Shown here piece after piece: positions 1 to 10,880 of a stretch of DNA of 64,000 nt. Source of the stretch: Phlegmacium glaucopus (taxonomy: Eukaryota; Basidiomycota; Agaricomycetes; Agaricales; Cortinariaceae); contig MU130512.1 in assembly GCA_015039465.1 (NCBI GenBank), positions 156,748 to 220,747 on the forward strand, in the 5' to 3' direction. Within the stretch, counting starts at the first letter, position 1, and the number at the start of each line of letters is the position of its first letter. A program made the translations under genes and the position numbers. The notes under the pieces were generated by a model that did no database searches, was not told the origin of the DNA, and saw nothing but the letters and a program-made list of their open reading frames with translations.

Positions 1-2300
1 GATCCGTGGAAAGAGCGGAAAGGATCCCCTTGTTGAGCTCTTCGACATCCATGGTAAAGATACCACGGAGTACTGTAGGAAGTAATGAAGTAGCTCGGAG
101 AGAAGCGGAAAGTTGTTCAGAAGAAAAGATAGGTTTAAAATTGTGTGGATTGACTTCACCGTAATCTTTCCCTCCCTCCTTCAGATAGAGGTCAGGACGA
201 CGAGTCAGCGCGTCCGGTTTTGTTCCGAGACGGCCTGGGCGAAATCTGATAACCATGTTGAATGCGGAAAGGTACTTGGACCACCGGGCTTGATGCTGGG
301 ATAAGATTTTGGTGGTCGAGAAATACTCTAGATTCTTATGGTCAGTAACCACATCAACCAGGAAACTAGCACCTTCAAGGTAGTGATGCCAAGCTTTAAA
401 AGCTTCAAAAATGGCGAGCAACTCCTTGTCGTGAACGTCGTAATTCAATTCCGCACCAGAAAAGGTACGAGAATGATACGCGATGGGATGGATTTCTCCA
501 TCGGAATCACGGATGGAAAGGATAGCTGCTAAAGCGTAGTCGGATGCATCAGTTTCCACAATGATAGGACAGTTTGGCTTCCAGTGTGTTAACACCAGAG
601 CGGAAATAAAAGCCTCCTTGAGAGTCTTATAAGCAAGGCGACAACTGTCATCAAAAACCCACAGAATATTTTTCCGGGTGAGACGGGTCAATGGAACCAC
701 AATATCGGAATAGTTGTGGATGAAACGTCTGTAAAAATTAGCAAAACCAAGGAAGAATTGGACATCTTTGACTTTCCGAGGTTCCGGCCAGTCTTGAATG
801 ACTTGGACTTTCGCCGGATCCATTGGAAGGCCATCAGGACTGATCATGTGACCCAGGTACTCGACGGAATCGGAGTGGAAAACACATTTCTTACCATTAG
901 CGAAGAGATTATTATCTCGGAGCCATCAGAGGACTTTGGAGACATGTTTGATGTGATCTTTTTCGTTGATGGAGAAAATGAGGATGTTGTCCAGATAGAT
1001 GATTACAAACACATCTAAAAGGTCAGCAAAAATGGTGTTAAGGAATCTTTGAAAACCGCCAGGGGCATTGGTAAGTCCGAACGGCATGACAAGCCACTCG
1101 AAGGAGCCATAGCGGGTACGGAAAGCAGTCTTCCATTTGTCTCTGGCAGCAATCCGGACGAGATGGTACGCATGCTTCAAATCGATTTTAGTGAATATTC
1201 CAGATTTGCGGGGAGCATCAAGTAAGTCGGAAACAAGGGGTAAGGGATACTTGTCTTTCCGAGTGATGGCATTGAGTTTTCGGAAGTCGACGCAAAGCCG
1301 GAGTGACCCGTCCTTCTTCTTGATAAACAGGACAGGTGCTCTGAAAGGAGACTTAGAGGGGCGGATGAAACCCATGTTTAGGTGCTTGTCAATGAATTCT
1401 CAGAGCATTCCTAACTCGGATTCGGAAAGGGGATAAATCGGACCCAAGGGGGGCTTAGCAGACTCATCGATTTTGATTTTTAGGTCATACTCTCGATGGT
1501 CCGCTAGAGTGCTAACCTTGCCTTTGGAAAAGACGTCTGAAAATTCGTGGTATATTTCCGGAACACCATCCAGATCGGAATCAGATGGTGTAGTGGAGGC
1601 TGAGGCGGAACGGCCAGCAGCCTCGACTGGATCGTGAACAGAAATGGAGTAGCATTGGGCTCCTTCGGAACGGATGGACCTCATGAAAGCTGCAGCAGAC
1701 ACTAAGGAAATTTTAGAAGCGGTCAATGGTTTGGGAACAAAAGGGATATCAGGAGGTGGTTCTGGAATAGAAGGTATTTCAACCTTTGTCTTCGCAGAAA
1801 CTGTATCCGACATGGTAATGTCAGATACCAGAACGGGTGCCTTGGCGGAAATGGAAATGGGAACTGGAAGGATAACTATACAGTCTCGGAAAGTTACACT
1901 GCTATCGACCCAGTCAATCAACGGATTATGTTGGGTGAGCCAGTCAAGCCCGAGTACAGCAGGAAAATCAGAATCCAGCTTGGTTAATAAAAACCGGATT
2001 TTGTGGACTGTACCACAAGAGAAACGAACGGAAACATTGGTAGCATGTGTGATCATGCCCGGAGAAGAACCATCAATAAGACGGAGAATCATAGGAGTAA
2101 TCGGAAAAATAGGAAAACCATTGGACTTCGCGAAATGCTCATCCATGAAACAGTGAGTGGAACCACTGTCAATAAAAGCGGAAAAATCGATATTCGGAAA
2201 TTGAAGTGAAAGAAGAGAAATAAAAACTGCTCAGGTTTCTGGAGAGATTATTGCATTGAGAACTGCAACAAGTTCAGCACAGGGGCTCTCGCAATTCACC
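1..2300 (-). pseudogene. Outer gypsy pol: aspartic protease, reverse transcriptase and start of RNase H (degraded)
   Basis: One reading frame (plus-strand codon starts at 2 modulo 3) runs from about 2300 to the window edge. It is broken only by TGA codons at 2231-2233, 1400-1402 and 926-928. After the first stop comes a protease active site, IDSGSTHC, with the later motif ILGLDWL-like AVLGLDWL. RT motifs follow: [16 protein letters not shown], then MPFGLTNAP, then the catalytic box, which reads YLDN instead of YLDD. From 925 to 1 the frame is open and shows RT connection and RNase H features (FLGFANFYRRFI, ETDASDYALAA, NYDVHDKELLAI, TDHKNLEYF). Each stop is one C-to-T change from CGA, and YLDN is one CpG-to-CpA change from YLDD. 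The copy cannot make an active polymerase. Confidence 0.9.
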
Positions 2301-2325
2301 GTCTGTGCTGAGTCCAGTGAATTGC

Positions 2326-3440
2326 TTAGTCTTTTTTCTTCTCCAAACCGGAGTCCTTTGGCTTAGCCGGAGCGGACTCGGAAACGGAATCAGAAACGGT
2401 AGAGGCTCGGCCTTTAGCGGAGCTTGCCTTGGCAAGGTTACAGTCAGGAACGCGGTGTCCCGGCTTGCCACAGAAAAGACAAAGTTTATTATCCATCCGG
2501 CGTTGCCTTTCTTGCTGGGTAAGTCTACCCCGCGAGTCCAGCTTGCCTTCTAGATTAGGTTTAGGAGGAGTGGAGGATGAAACCTTACCGAGTCTGTGGG
2601 CTTAGCGGATTTTTGATCCGAAGGCCAAGACTGTTTACCGGAACCGGAAGAAGGATTGGAAGAAGAGGGTACAGAGGAGGATGAAGAAGGGGTAGGACCC
2701 TTCAGAGGGTTTTGGCGTTGCTGCGGAGCGGATTCCCGAGAACGTTCTTGCATATGTTCCCAGTAGCGAGCATCGGTGTTTTGAGCTTTTTGACGCATCA
2801 CGGTTAAAGACCGGGGCTTGCCATCACCTTTGCTGATTTCATCCTTGATTCGGGAAGGTAAACCTTCGTAAAACCTATACCTAAGAGCAGGCTCGCCCCA
2901 AGTACAGCGGACTGCCAAGGAGTTAAACCGGACTAAGTAATCAGAGATACGTTGGCCGTCCTTCATTCGGAGATTGGTGAGTTCGTGTTCTATGTCGGCG
3001 GACTCGTCGTAAGGACCAAAGTTGGACTGAAGTTCGCTGACGAAGAGATCCCAATCTTCAAGCCAAGATGGAGGCTCGTCGGTGAGACCAGAAATTCCAG
3101 GTTCAAACCATTCCTGAGCAACATCCCGGAGATAGGACAAAGCAAAGGTCACTCGCTTGGAGTCATCTCGGAATGTGTCGGAAGAGCTCCGGAAATAGAG
3201 CTTGCACTGGAAAAGAAAAGCTTTTAGTTTCTTAGGATCCTTACCCGTGAAGGGTTCGGGCTCTCTAAGTCTGCCAGCCGAATCAGACTTGGCTGAAGAT
3301 TTCCCGAGGGAATTTAAAGTGGACATGAGTTGATTGATATGAATAGTTGGAGACTCAACTTTGTCCATAGTACTCCGAGGTTCATCAATATGACTAGCCT
3401 CTTCGACTACATTGGGAACGGGAGTGTTTTCATGGGACAT
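2326..3440 (-). pseudogene. Outer gypsy gag with CCHC zinc knuckle, frameshifted
   Basis: The frame starts at the ATG at 3440 and continues to about 2585 through a typical capsid region (FLFQCKLYF, VTFALSYLRDVAQEWFEP, WDLFVSELQSNFGP, YRFYEGLPSRIKDEI). It then shifts by one base, and the C-terminus continues in the neighbouring frame to a TAA at 2326-2328. That second frame holds a zinc knuckle with the spacing CX2CX4HX4C (C-LF-C-GKPG-H-RVPD-C, about 2445-2484). The stop at 2550 in the first frame is therefore the product of a one-base indel near 2580-2590. Pol starts in yet another frame, as expected for gypsy elements using frameshifting. Sequence 5' of 3440 is leader and the LTR of the inner element, not coding. 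Confidence 0.85.
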
Positions 3441-3483
3441 AATTTCTTGTATCGGTAATTGTGTTTTGGAAGTTTTAGAACGA

Positions 3484-3628
3484 TGGAACGGGGTAATCCG
3501 ATGAAACAGCGAGACGCCTATGGTAATTCCTGTCTTTCCTACTGTATCTAGTTCTGTATGTAAGGGTAATGCCAAACATGCACAAACAGTCACGTGATTC
3601 TGTTGGAAGGTTGTCCCACGACATTCCA
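3484..3628 (-). repeat. 3' LTR of inner element
   Basis: This 145-bp repeat begins and ends with TGGAA/TTCCA and lies directly downstream, in element orientation, of a polypurine tract. Three of its four differences from the other LTR retain CpG here. Confidence 0.92.
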
Positions 3629-3632
3629 TGTG

Positions 3633-3645
3633 CCCCCCCTTTCTT
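3633..3645 (-). other. Polypurine tract of inner element
   Basis: The minus strand reads AAGAAAGGGGGGG four bases before the 3' LTR. This is the usual position and composition of the plus-strand DNA primer of LTR retrotransposons. Confidence 0.7.
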
Positions 3646-3688
3646 GTGGTGGCGTCCTCGCCACCCGCTGGTCTGTATATTTTTCTTC

Positions 3689-5059
3689 TTAGTCCTCGCC
3701 TGCATTGCTATTCCGTTCTTCCTCATTGTTTAGTTGTTCTTCCCCTTCGCCTTCATCTTCTTCCTCTATCTCTGTTATTCTGTCCTCTTCGTCTTGTATC
3801 CTCCCTTCTTCGGCCTCCTTCCTTTCTATTTCCGCTTGTTCCTTCGCCAAGTTGGTTCCTTCCTTTGGAATGAACTTCCTTAATCTTCGTGCGCTAAATA
3901 CGCCTGCGATGGGCGTTCCATCGAGCTTTTTGAGGGTATACAAATTGATGTTTCGCGATGCAATTCTTTGTGGAGTTGACCATTTGGGAAGTAGTTTGCG
4001 GTCTGTTTTAAATGTAAAATATAGATCACTTCTGTAGATTTGGACTAATTGATTTTTGGAGAATATAACTTCACCTGGTTTATGTGCTAAGACTCGTTTA
4101 TCGAATGCAGCCTTTCGCCTGATTGCATGTTTGACCATCTCTGCATATCCGTCTAGTCTTTGCTGTGCGACATAGGCCATTTGAGTTGCTACTTCGTCTG
4201 GCGTTGTCGGTTCGGTGGCAGCTGACATTTCGGTTGGGGTTGTATTGACTACTAGGCCCAATAATAGTTCTTTGGGTGAGAATTTGAATGCAGGTAGTAA
4301 TTGAGAGTTGATTATTTGTATTGCCTCGTCGAGATGCTCTGGCCAGGTCTTTGGAACGTTCCCTGCCTCTGCTTCATCGTGTTCGTCTTCCCCTAGGCTG
4401 GGCGCACAGAGTCTTTTCAAGACGTGGAGGAGGATCTTGTTGGTGCCTTCGACCAAGCCATTGATCCACGGTGAATATGCGGGGACAATGTGAGTGTGTG
4501 TTCCCCACTTATCGCAGGCTGTACGTACTTCGTTGTTATCAAAGTGTTTCCCTCCGTCCGACATGAAGGTTTCTGCGGCGGTGAAATTCTGGAATATCTT
4601 CGATAACGCGTCTATTGTTGTTTTTGCACTTCCAGCTGTCTTGTATTTGAACGCCCATACATGTTGAGAGTATGTGTCTAAATATAGGCCTATAGTGTGG
4701 TACCCGCCTTTACCGTTTGGCATTGATAGGTAGTCTCCGACTAGTAGTTCGAAGGGGTGCCTTCTCGTGATGGGGTTTAGTAGGGCCTGGATGTGTGTTC
4801 CTCCAAAATTTTTGCACCGTCCACACTGAGAGATGCCTGTGATGATTGACGCGTCTAAGTTTGGGCTCCAGATATGGTCCATTAGCAACTTCTTGACTGC
4901 GTCTCTACCCCAGTGCCCTTTTTCTGCGTGTTCTCTTTCCGCCATCTCCATAGCCTCTCTTCTTGTAACACATTCCACCTTAGTTCTGGCACGGTTACGA
5001 TGTCCTCCAGCAATTTTCCATAGCTTCCCTTCTTCTATTAGGTATTCTGAGGCTCTGTG
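3689..5059 (-). pseudogene. Inner element integrase segment of pol
   Basis: Continues the RT frame past the TGA at 5060. An H-H-C-C zinc-binding region is visible (HAEKGHWGRD, then CGRCKNFGG), followed by the DDE core: GDYLSMPNGKGG, MSDGGKHFDN and SPWINGLVEGTNK supply the two Asp and the Glu. The C-terminus is very acidic (EEEDEGEGEEQLNNEEE) and ends about 60 bp before the 3' LTR. Integrase downstream of RNase H is the Ty3/gypsy order. The integrase itself shows no internal stop. Confidence 0.9.
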
Positions 5060-7049
5060 TCACACTCGTTTCCTGAGCCTTATACTTTTGCCTTGATCTA
5101 GCTCGAGTATTGCCTCAATTACCTCTTTGAAGATTGGTTCGTCTTTGAAGTGTTCCTGTAGTTGGAATATTTCTGGTAACGTGTAACTTGCAACGTGGAA
5201 TAAGTCGTGTGTGAGTCCTATCATCATTTCCCAGTCTTCTGACACCGTCCACTGACTTCTGTCATCCTTTTTGTTTGGCAGACCTTTGTTTGGCAGACCT
5301 TTGTTTGGCAGACCTTCATTTGCCCGACTTAGTCCGTCAGCTACTACATTGATACGTCCTGGTACATGTCTGACGTCTATGATTTGATGAGCTAATATGC
5401 CATCTCTCCAGCGAGCGTGAGTGGCACTTAGCTTGTCATTCATTAGGTGGTCTCGAAGGGCCTGACAGTCGGTTTCTACTTCAACTGGGAATCCCCAGAT
5501 TGTATCTGCAAACTTATCTAGGCCAAACTTCAGCGCTGCAAACTCTAGTAAGAAGCGTTTATACTTCTCTTCTGTTTTAGATGTTCTTTTCGACGCGAAC
5601 ACGATTGGGTGTAGTCGTTTCACTACTTTCCCACTAGGCAGTACTGTTTCGAATCTTTGCGTTAGAACTGCTCCAAATGCATCTTTACAACCGTCAGTCG
5701 TTACGATGAATGGAGTTCCGTCCCACTTTGGTCCTTTCAGTATGGGCTCCAACGTCATGGCTGCTTTTAAGGCGAGGAATGCTCTGGTATGTTCGTCTTT
5801 CCAATGGTCTTTAAGCTTGTGGTTTGCCATGACTTGTCGGTAGGTTGTTTTGGTGTACTTTTCTGGCATGTCTACGTTCCGTAGAAGGTCTTGTAGGGGT
5901 TGTTCTTTTTTCGCGTATCCGAGTATCAGGTCTCTGAACCAACCTGTTAATCCCAAGAACCCCGCTAGTACGAGTGCGTCTTCTGGTGTTTTCCAGTTCA
6001 CGATTGCTGTGAGCTTACTGAGGTCCAGCTGGACTCCTTTCGGCCCTATGGATGCACCAGCAAACACCATTGTGGTCATGAAGAACTCGCACTTACTAGC
6101 TGACAGTGATAAGCTGTATTTCCTGATTAAGGTAAATATCTTCGTCAACTTGCTCATCATTTCTTCGAACGTATCTGCTGCTGTTCCTCCATCATCTACG
6201 AATAACTCCATAGTTCCATCGATGATGAGTTCATGCATCCGGGTTGCCGTCATGTGCGCGAACGTTGAGGGAGCGCCTGTTAATCCAAACGGCATTCTCT
6301 TGTATTGGAAGTAGCCTCTTCCTTCGACATAGAAGGCCGTGTATGGACGTGATTCTGGGGCTACTGCAACAGCATAGAACCCTGCTGCGAAGTCGAACCC
6401 AGTTACCCATCTGTGACCGCTCAGTCTTTGCTGTTTCGCTCTTATGTCGCCTTGCGGCATAGGTGCTACTTTGGTGACTTTGTTGATCTGGGAAAAGTTT
6501 TGGCATATTCGCCATTTTGTTTCTTTTGTGTTTGACTCATCGTCTGGTGTTGGTGCCGTTCTGGGGGGCAGATTAAAAATTGGCTCAAAGCCGTGAGAGA
6601 TGCACTCATTGTTAACGCGATGTTGTAACTCTTCTAATGCTAGTCCAGATCCGGTGTGCATCTTCTGAGCTAACGTCGTTGGTGATACACATTTTACTTG
6701 GTCCAGTAAGCATTGTTCGATGATGTCTGCTTCAAGCATTGCATCAATGCTTTTGTATAGATATTGTTTTTGTGGTGGCGTTAGCAGCTTTTGGTGGACT
6801 TTCGTTGAGAAGGTCGCTTCCGGAGTGATATCTAGCCAGTGTATTGCGTCTTCCACATGTTTTACTTCATTGACTGATAGTGCGAAAATGTCAGCCCATT
6901 CAGATATGAACGTTAGCACTTGTTTACGCTCCTCTTCGTTTAAATCTGGTCCAATTATCACTTGTCTGAGTATTTCTTCGACTCTCTCCTTTTTCCAAGG
7001 GTCCGTAAATCGTGTGAATACATTATTGTTGTCCTTAAGGTTGTCTACC
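5060..7049 (-). pseudogene. Inner element reverse transcriptase and RNase H segment of pol
   Basis: The frame (FTDPWKKERVEEILRQVIIG onward) carries RT motifs: WRICQNFSQINKVT, then GFDFAAGFYAVAVAP, MPFGLTGAPSTFAHM, and the catalytic box FVDDGG. A connection region (AGFLGLTGWFRDLI) and an RNase H-like domain follow (FIVTTDGCKDAFGAVLTQRF, then SKRTSKTEEKY and VEVETDCQALRDHL). A 15-bp tandem repeat encodes LPNKG three times near the end (about 5272-5316). The frame ends at a TGA at 5060-5062, after which the integrase continues in the same frame; CGA is the likely original codon. Confidence 0.9.
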
Positions 7050-7343
7050 CGTCGTACCTACTGCTATGCAGTCGGGTACTTAACAGTTAGAGGGTGTTTC
7101 TACCAAACCTGTCATGTAACCAATGGAAAGAAATTCAGACCACTACCCCACCACATCGAGCAGCGCCGACGTAAACAGTGTTTCCGTGCTGGACTGACTG
7201 GGGATGGGTACGTTTTAGACGTACCTCAGCAGTGCAGCGTAGGGCCGTAGGGGAGGGAGGCAGGCACTAGGGGCCTTGGTAGTTTAGTTCATAATTTAGC
7301 TTGTAAAGTCTGCATGGGGCTACGCCCCGAAGACCTAAATTGA

Positions 7344-7376
<33 letters not shown>

Positions 7377-7400
7377 TATAAGGATAATACTAAAAAAAAA
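7050..7400 (+). mobile_element. SINE-like poly-A retroposon inserted in the inner element's pol
   Basis: About 350 bp flanked by the 13-bp duplication AAGGTTGTCTACC at 7037-7049 and 7401-7413. It ends in A30 (7345-7374), a short spacer and a second A-run directly before the duplication. Leaving out the insertion and one duplication restores an uninterrupted pol frame, which proves that this is a later insertion. A small GC-rich stem (GGGGCTACGCCCC, about 7316-7328) lies near the 3' end. There is no coding sequence and no clear tRNA-like A/B box, so it could be a SINE of unknown head, a 5'-truncated LINE tail or a retrocopied RNA. Confidence 0.85.
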
Positions 7401-8243
7401 AAGGTTGTCTACCTCTATTTTGGTTGTTATTGAGGTATTTTCCACAGATTCTTCTGTGGTGATGTAGATCAGCGATGTTTCACCGTTTCTGGGAGTTTCT
7501 ACATTTTCGGTGTTAATTGTGGGTTCTCTTTTGACATGTGAATTTGTAGAGACTTCCCTCGAGGGGAACGTTTCCTTGTTCCCCCGTGAAATCTTTTGCT
7601 CCTCCCTCTTATTCACTTCTGGCTCTGTTCTGCCTTGTCCTTTTGCGACGCCGACTTGGTTTGTGAGTACTGATGTATTTCCTCTATTTGTTATTATCAC
7701 CATGTCGTTTTTGTAGTCGTGGACTGCGTTGAACGCTGTAAGCAGTGTTTTCCCGAATAAGAATTCCCAGTTGCCTCCACTTTCGAGGACTTCAAAGGAG
7801 CCATATGTTTTAACCCCTCCTATCTCTATCTCACCTTCCCATACCACCTCTGCTTTTACGATAACTCCATTTGCAATGCGTAACCATCGAGACGATGGTT
7901 TGTAATGTCCTAACCGGTGTTTGATACTGTTAAACTTGGTTGCTGACATTGCGTCTACCAGTGCGCCATCGTCGAAGTTGGCCCATACTCTCACAACTTC
8001 TCCGCCTGGTGCTAGGATATGAAGTCGGTGTACAAACGGTTGTGTGGTATGGTTGGGTTCCCGTCCTACAGCATACAGGTCACATATTTGAATTCCAGAC
8101 TCTACCACTGGTACATGGGTTGTGCTCGATTCATCGTTATTGCTTTCTATCTTGTCCTCACCCTCTGCTTGGGCCGTCAGTTGGGCTTCTACTTTGACGG
8201 CCCTTCCCCATTTCCCTGGATGTCCTGCTAGCTGGTACCGTAG
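7401..8243 (-). pseudogene. Inner element protease segment of pol, 5' of the SINE-like insertion
   Basis: The frame is open from 8243 to the insertion. It contains a retropepsin-like core, VWANFDDGALVDAM, where the usual D-S/T-G triad is D-D-G. A later segment, FLFGKTLLTAFNAVHDY, resembles the second protease motif. The frame stops artificially in the poly-A of the insertion at 7050-7400 and is resumed exactly in frame at 7036 if the insertion and one target duplication are left out. Assignment as protease rests on position between gag and RT and on this motif, so it is less certain than the RT. Confidence 0.7.
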
Positions 8244-8356
8244 TCATCGATTGCTAGTAAGTGAACATTGGTTGTGTTTCGTGGTTCTGCATTTTGTGGT
8301 TCTTTGAGGATACGCGCACAAATGCTTCTCCATCGTTGTTCGTTAGGGTGTAGCAT

Positions 8357-9454
8357 TCAATAACCCAACGCTTGGCAGTCTTCTCCGCTTCTTGACCCTA
8401 AGTGGCCGATTTGACTGCATGTGAAGCACTCGCCTGAGTTTACTGGTGCCATGCCAGGTCGCAGGGGGTATGGTGTTTTGTCTGATACCCTGGTGTTGGG
8501 TCCGTATGTTCTCGCCCATTCTGTTTGTTGTGCCTGATGCGCTTGACGGCCTGCTTGTGTGTCTGGGTGATGTGGTATTGTGGACAGAAGTGCTCGCAAT
8601 TCCACTTTCTGTTCGGCCGTTGGTGGGTTTCTAGGGTTGGTGAAAGCTGGTCTGTTCTGGTGCTGTGTAGTAGGGTTTGTTGAAAATCTGAGGTTGCCTT
8701 GGCCACCACCGTTGTTTTCGAACAGATTGTTTGTACTGGTTGCATTCACTGAGGATTGCCTAGAGATGGCGACTGCGGAGAGTTGTTGTCGTATTGGAGC
8801 TGTGGGTGATTTCGACACGGTTTCTAGAATTTGGATGCGTCTTTCGATTGCTTTCTGTTCTGCCTGCATCTTGTTCCATATATCCATGCTGTCTCGGATA
8901 TGGTCGATGTTGACGTCTCGGACTGCTTGTAAGAACGCGTCCCAGTCCTCATGTCCCATTCCGATTTTCTCCCGCAATATATTGGGCAAATCTTTCCTGA
9001 CTTGTCTGATATAGGTGGTTGTTTTGTCCAACTTGGCGCCTTTAACCGACTTTGCTATTTTGTCCGCCCATGCAATATGTGAGTATACTTCTCTCCCTGC
9101 TATTTTTTCTTTCTTCGCTAAATCTTCTGTGGCTATCTTCTGACCTAAGATTTCCTCCTCATATTCTTTGACTGTCTTCTTTACTTGTTTTTTCCTTGGC
9201 CACCGCTTCCGGAATGCCTCTTGTATGTCGGCCCAGGTTTTTTTCTCATTATCATCAAGATCTATGAACCAATCATCTGCGGTTCCATCTGCTTGCAAGT
9301 AGTTTGGAAATTGTGCTTTTTTGATATCGTCACTGCTGTTACCCATTCATCTAAAGAAGGTGCGTAGGAAATCTTCAGGATTTTCATCTTCTTTGTCTCT
9401 GTGAAATGGTGTTACTATTTCTGACAACATTTCTTCGAGTTCTGTCCAGGTCAT
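8357..9454 (-). pseudogene. Inner element gag with zinc knuckle, interrupted by TGA
   Basis: An open frame runs from about 9840 to 8360 and is broken by a TGA at 9347-9349. The first ATG in frame is at 9454 (MTWTELEEML), so the true start is uncertain. The 3' part (DWFIDLDDNEKKTWADIQEAF, with KRWPRKKQVKK after it) looks like a gag capsid region. It ends in a Cys/His motif, CFTCSQIGHLG, with a later Cys, resembling a zinc knuckle with a stretched last spacing. The stop at 8357-8359 is also a TGA, and the frame continues sensibly beyond it, so gag probably once extended further. Both TGA codons are one CpG transition from CGA. Confidence 0.8.
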
Positions 9455-9830
9455 GGGATCGCTTGTTTCAGTTGGGGTATTTGTTGGTTGCTGTTGCGGG
9501 GATCTCTCTGGACTTGTTGAGACTGGTGCATTGACTTGCGATGTGGGTACAATGAGCTTGTAGTTTCCGGAGAGCCTTGACGATGCTCTGGTGGAGTCTG
9601 CGCTTGTCGGATTTGTGTATGATGGTATTGATGTGATGTTCCCCGTTAATGAACCTGTCGTTGTGGTGGTTGAGGCTCTGTTTCTCGAAATATATCTTCC
9701 TAAGGGATCTCGAGGTTGTTTTTCGTTGGTTGTATGTGCCAGCGTGCCTATTTTGTCTTGTGCCTGATTACTTGTATTCCTTGTGCCTTTGACCTTGGCT
9801 TGTATTCTCGTTATTTCGTTTGGTATGAGT

Positions 9831-9850
9831 TCAATCCACTCTCATCACCA
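9831..9850 (-). other. Primer binding site of inner element
   Basis: Two bases inside the 5' LTR the minus strand begins TGGTGATGAGAGTGG. A TGG start complementary to a tRNA CCA end is the standard arrangement for a minus-strand DNA primer site. The matching tRNA cannot be named from this window. Confidence 0.65.
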
Positions 9851-9852
9851 GA

Positions 9853-9997
9853 TGGAACAGGGTAATCCGATGAAACAGCAAGACGCCTATGGTAATTCCT
9901 GTCTTTCCTACTGTATCTAGTTCTGTATGTAAGGGTAATTCCAAACATGCACAAACAGTCACATGATTCTGTTGGAAGGTTGTCCCACGACATTCCA
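9853..9997 (-). repeat. 5' LTR of inner element
   Basis: This 145-bp repeat is identical to 3484-3628 except at four sites. Three of the four are CpG in the left copy and CpA here; the fourth is G versus T. It is followed in element orientation by a 2-nt spacer and the primer binding site. Confidence 0.92.
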
Positions 9998-10036
9998 ACG
10001 AGTTTGCATAGGAGTGGGTGAGCAGTTCGAATATAC

Positions 10037-10623
10037 TGTTAAGTTTAAAACAACAAGGGAAGTCACATTGGAGTTACTCCAGAATGGATGGAACAGAACC
10101 AGAACAGTAACCCGGAAAGGACGTTGGCCTCAGCGTGTGTGCTGTGCCGCCCAGCTCCTAAGGTGTCCTGATTTCGGAAAGGAAGAAGAAAGTAACAAGT
10201 CGGAAGACCTCAGTGACTTAGAGGGAAAAACAAGAGGAGGAAACTAAGTTGATATTTGAACTAAGGGAAAACATACAAGTTCGAGTACTTTAAATATAAA
10301 AGGAATTGCAACCGTAATATAGAATATAAATATAAGTGCTGCGTTCTGCTCCCGGAAAAGGTCCTGCATTCTTAGGTGAATAATCCATGGCTGGTGTGCT
10401 GACTGATAGTGGGAAAGTGATGACAAAGGAATAGTTGTTATGATGAAGGTGTGGTAAGGGGTTTGGGATATTGTCGGAAGAGTCGGAATGATACGGAGAA
10501 GTCTCGGAGTCGGACGTAGGAGGAGTAGAGTCGGAAGCAAGGGAAAGTACTGGAACGGAGTACGGACTACCGGAAACGACTCCAACGGAGTCGGACCGGA
10601 GTAACGTGTGACGGAATGTAACA
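10037..10623 (-). repeat. 5' LTR of outer gypsy element (587 bp)
   Basis: Minus-strand ends TGTTACATTCC and AACTTAACA form TGTTA/TAACA inverted termini. The sequence is repeated with small differences at 11161-11739. The right flank is CAACT; the matching duplication would be at the far end of the element, outside the window. Confidence 0.88.
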
Positions 10624-10880
10624 CAACTCATGCACATATGCAACTCATTCTTTTATTATAAATACTGTATTTACAACTTGTATGTTCTCTAGCTAGTTCT
10701 TGAGAATAATACCGCTTTACACTCTCAATCTTCTTCAAACTCTAGAAGAAAATACTTGAGATTACCTCTTAGCATTCTTCAGAGCTCATACAAATGAATG
10801 AATGAATCCTTATACCACTGTTTACAATCAGAGATATCTAAATTGTTTGAACTTGTAATAGATTTTTAATATTTTCAATA

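Larger units (their letters stand above)
3484..9997 (-). mobile_element. Complete inner Ty3/gypsy-type LTR retrotransposon (6.5 kb) inserted in the outer element's leader
   Basis: Bounded by 145-bp direct repeats (3484-3628 and 9853-9997) that differ at only four positions and end in TGGAA/TTCCA. The host sequence ACGA appears on both sides (3480-3483 and 9998-10001); it can also be read as a 5-bp AACGA duplication. In minus-strand order: 5' LTR, primer binding site, gag, protease, RT, RNase H, integrase, polypurine tract, 3' LTR. This is the Ty3/gypsy gene order. The element is young (few LTR differences) but carries TGA codons in gag and pol and a SINE-like insertion at 7050-7400, so it is not autonomous as it stands. 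Confidence 0.93.
1..10623 (-). mobile_element. Outer Ty3/gypsy LTR retrotransposon, left-truncated by the window and interrupted by another element
   Basis: A minus-strand element whose 5' LTR is 10037-10623. An 82-nt leader (10036-9998 continuing at 3483-3441) leads to gag, then protease and reverse transcriptase/RNase H running off position 1. The integrase and 3' LTR lie outside the window. The leader is split by the insertion at 3484-9997. The LTR ends in TGTTA/TAACA inverted termini and matches the solo LTR at 11161-11739. No TGG-type primer binding site is visible directly after the LTR, so the priming mode is unknown. Gag and pol carry a frameshift and several TGA codons, so this copy is dead. 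Superfamily assignment rests on the order protease, RT, RNase H and on RT motifs. Confidence 0.9.

Noticed and set aside
2003..2209. Plus-strand frames over the gypsy body
   Set aside because: They mirror the minus-strand gag/pol frames, which carry all recognisable motifs.
9811..9993. Short protein repeated at 3475-3726 and 9811-9993
   Set aside because: It is the translation of the 145-bp LTR pair, not a gene.
10244..10643. Overlapping minus-strand frames of 117-126 codons in the LTR (also at 11360-11750)
   Set aside because: They lie entirely within the LTR and its solo copy and change through substitutions typical of non-coding repeat; there is no family resemblance.
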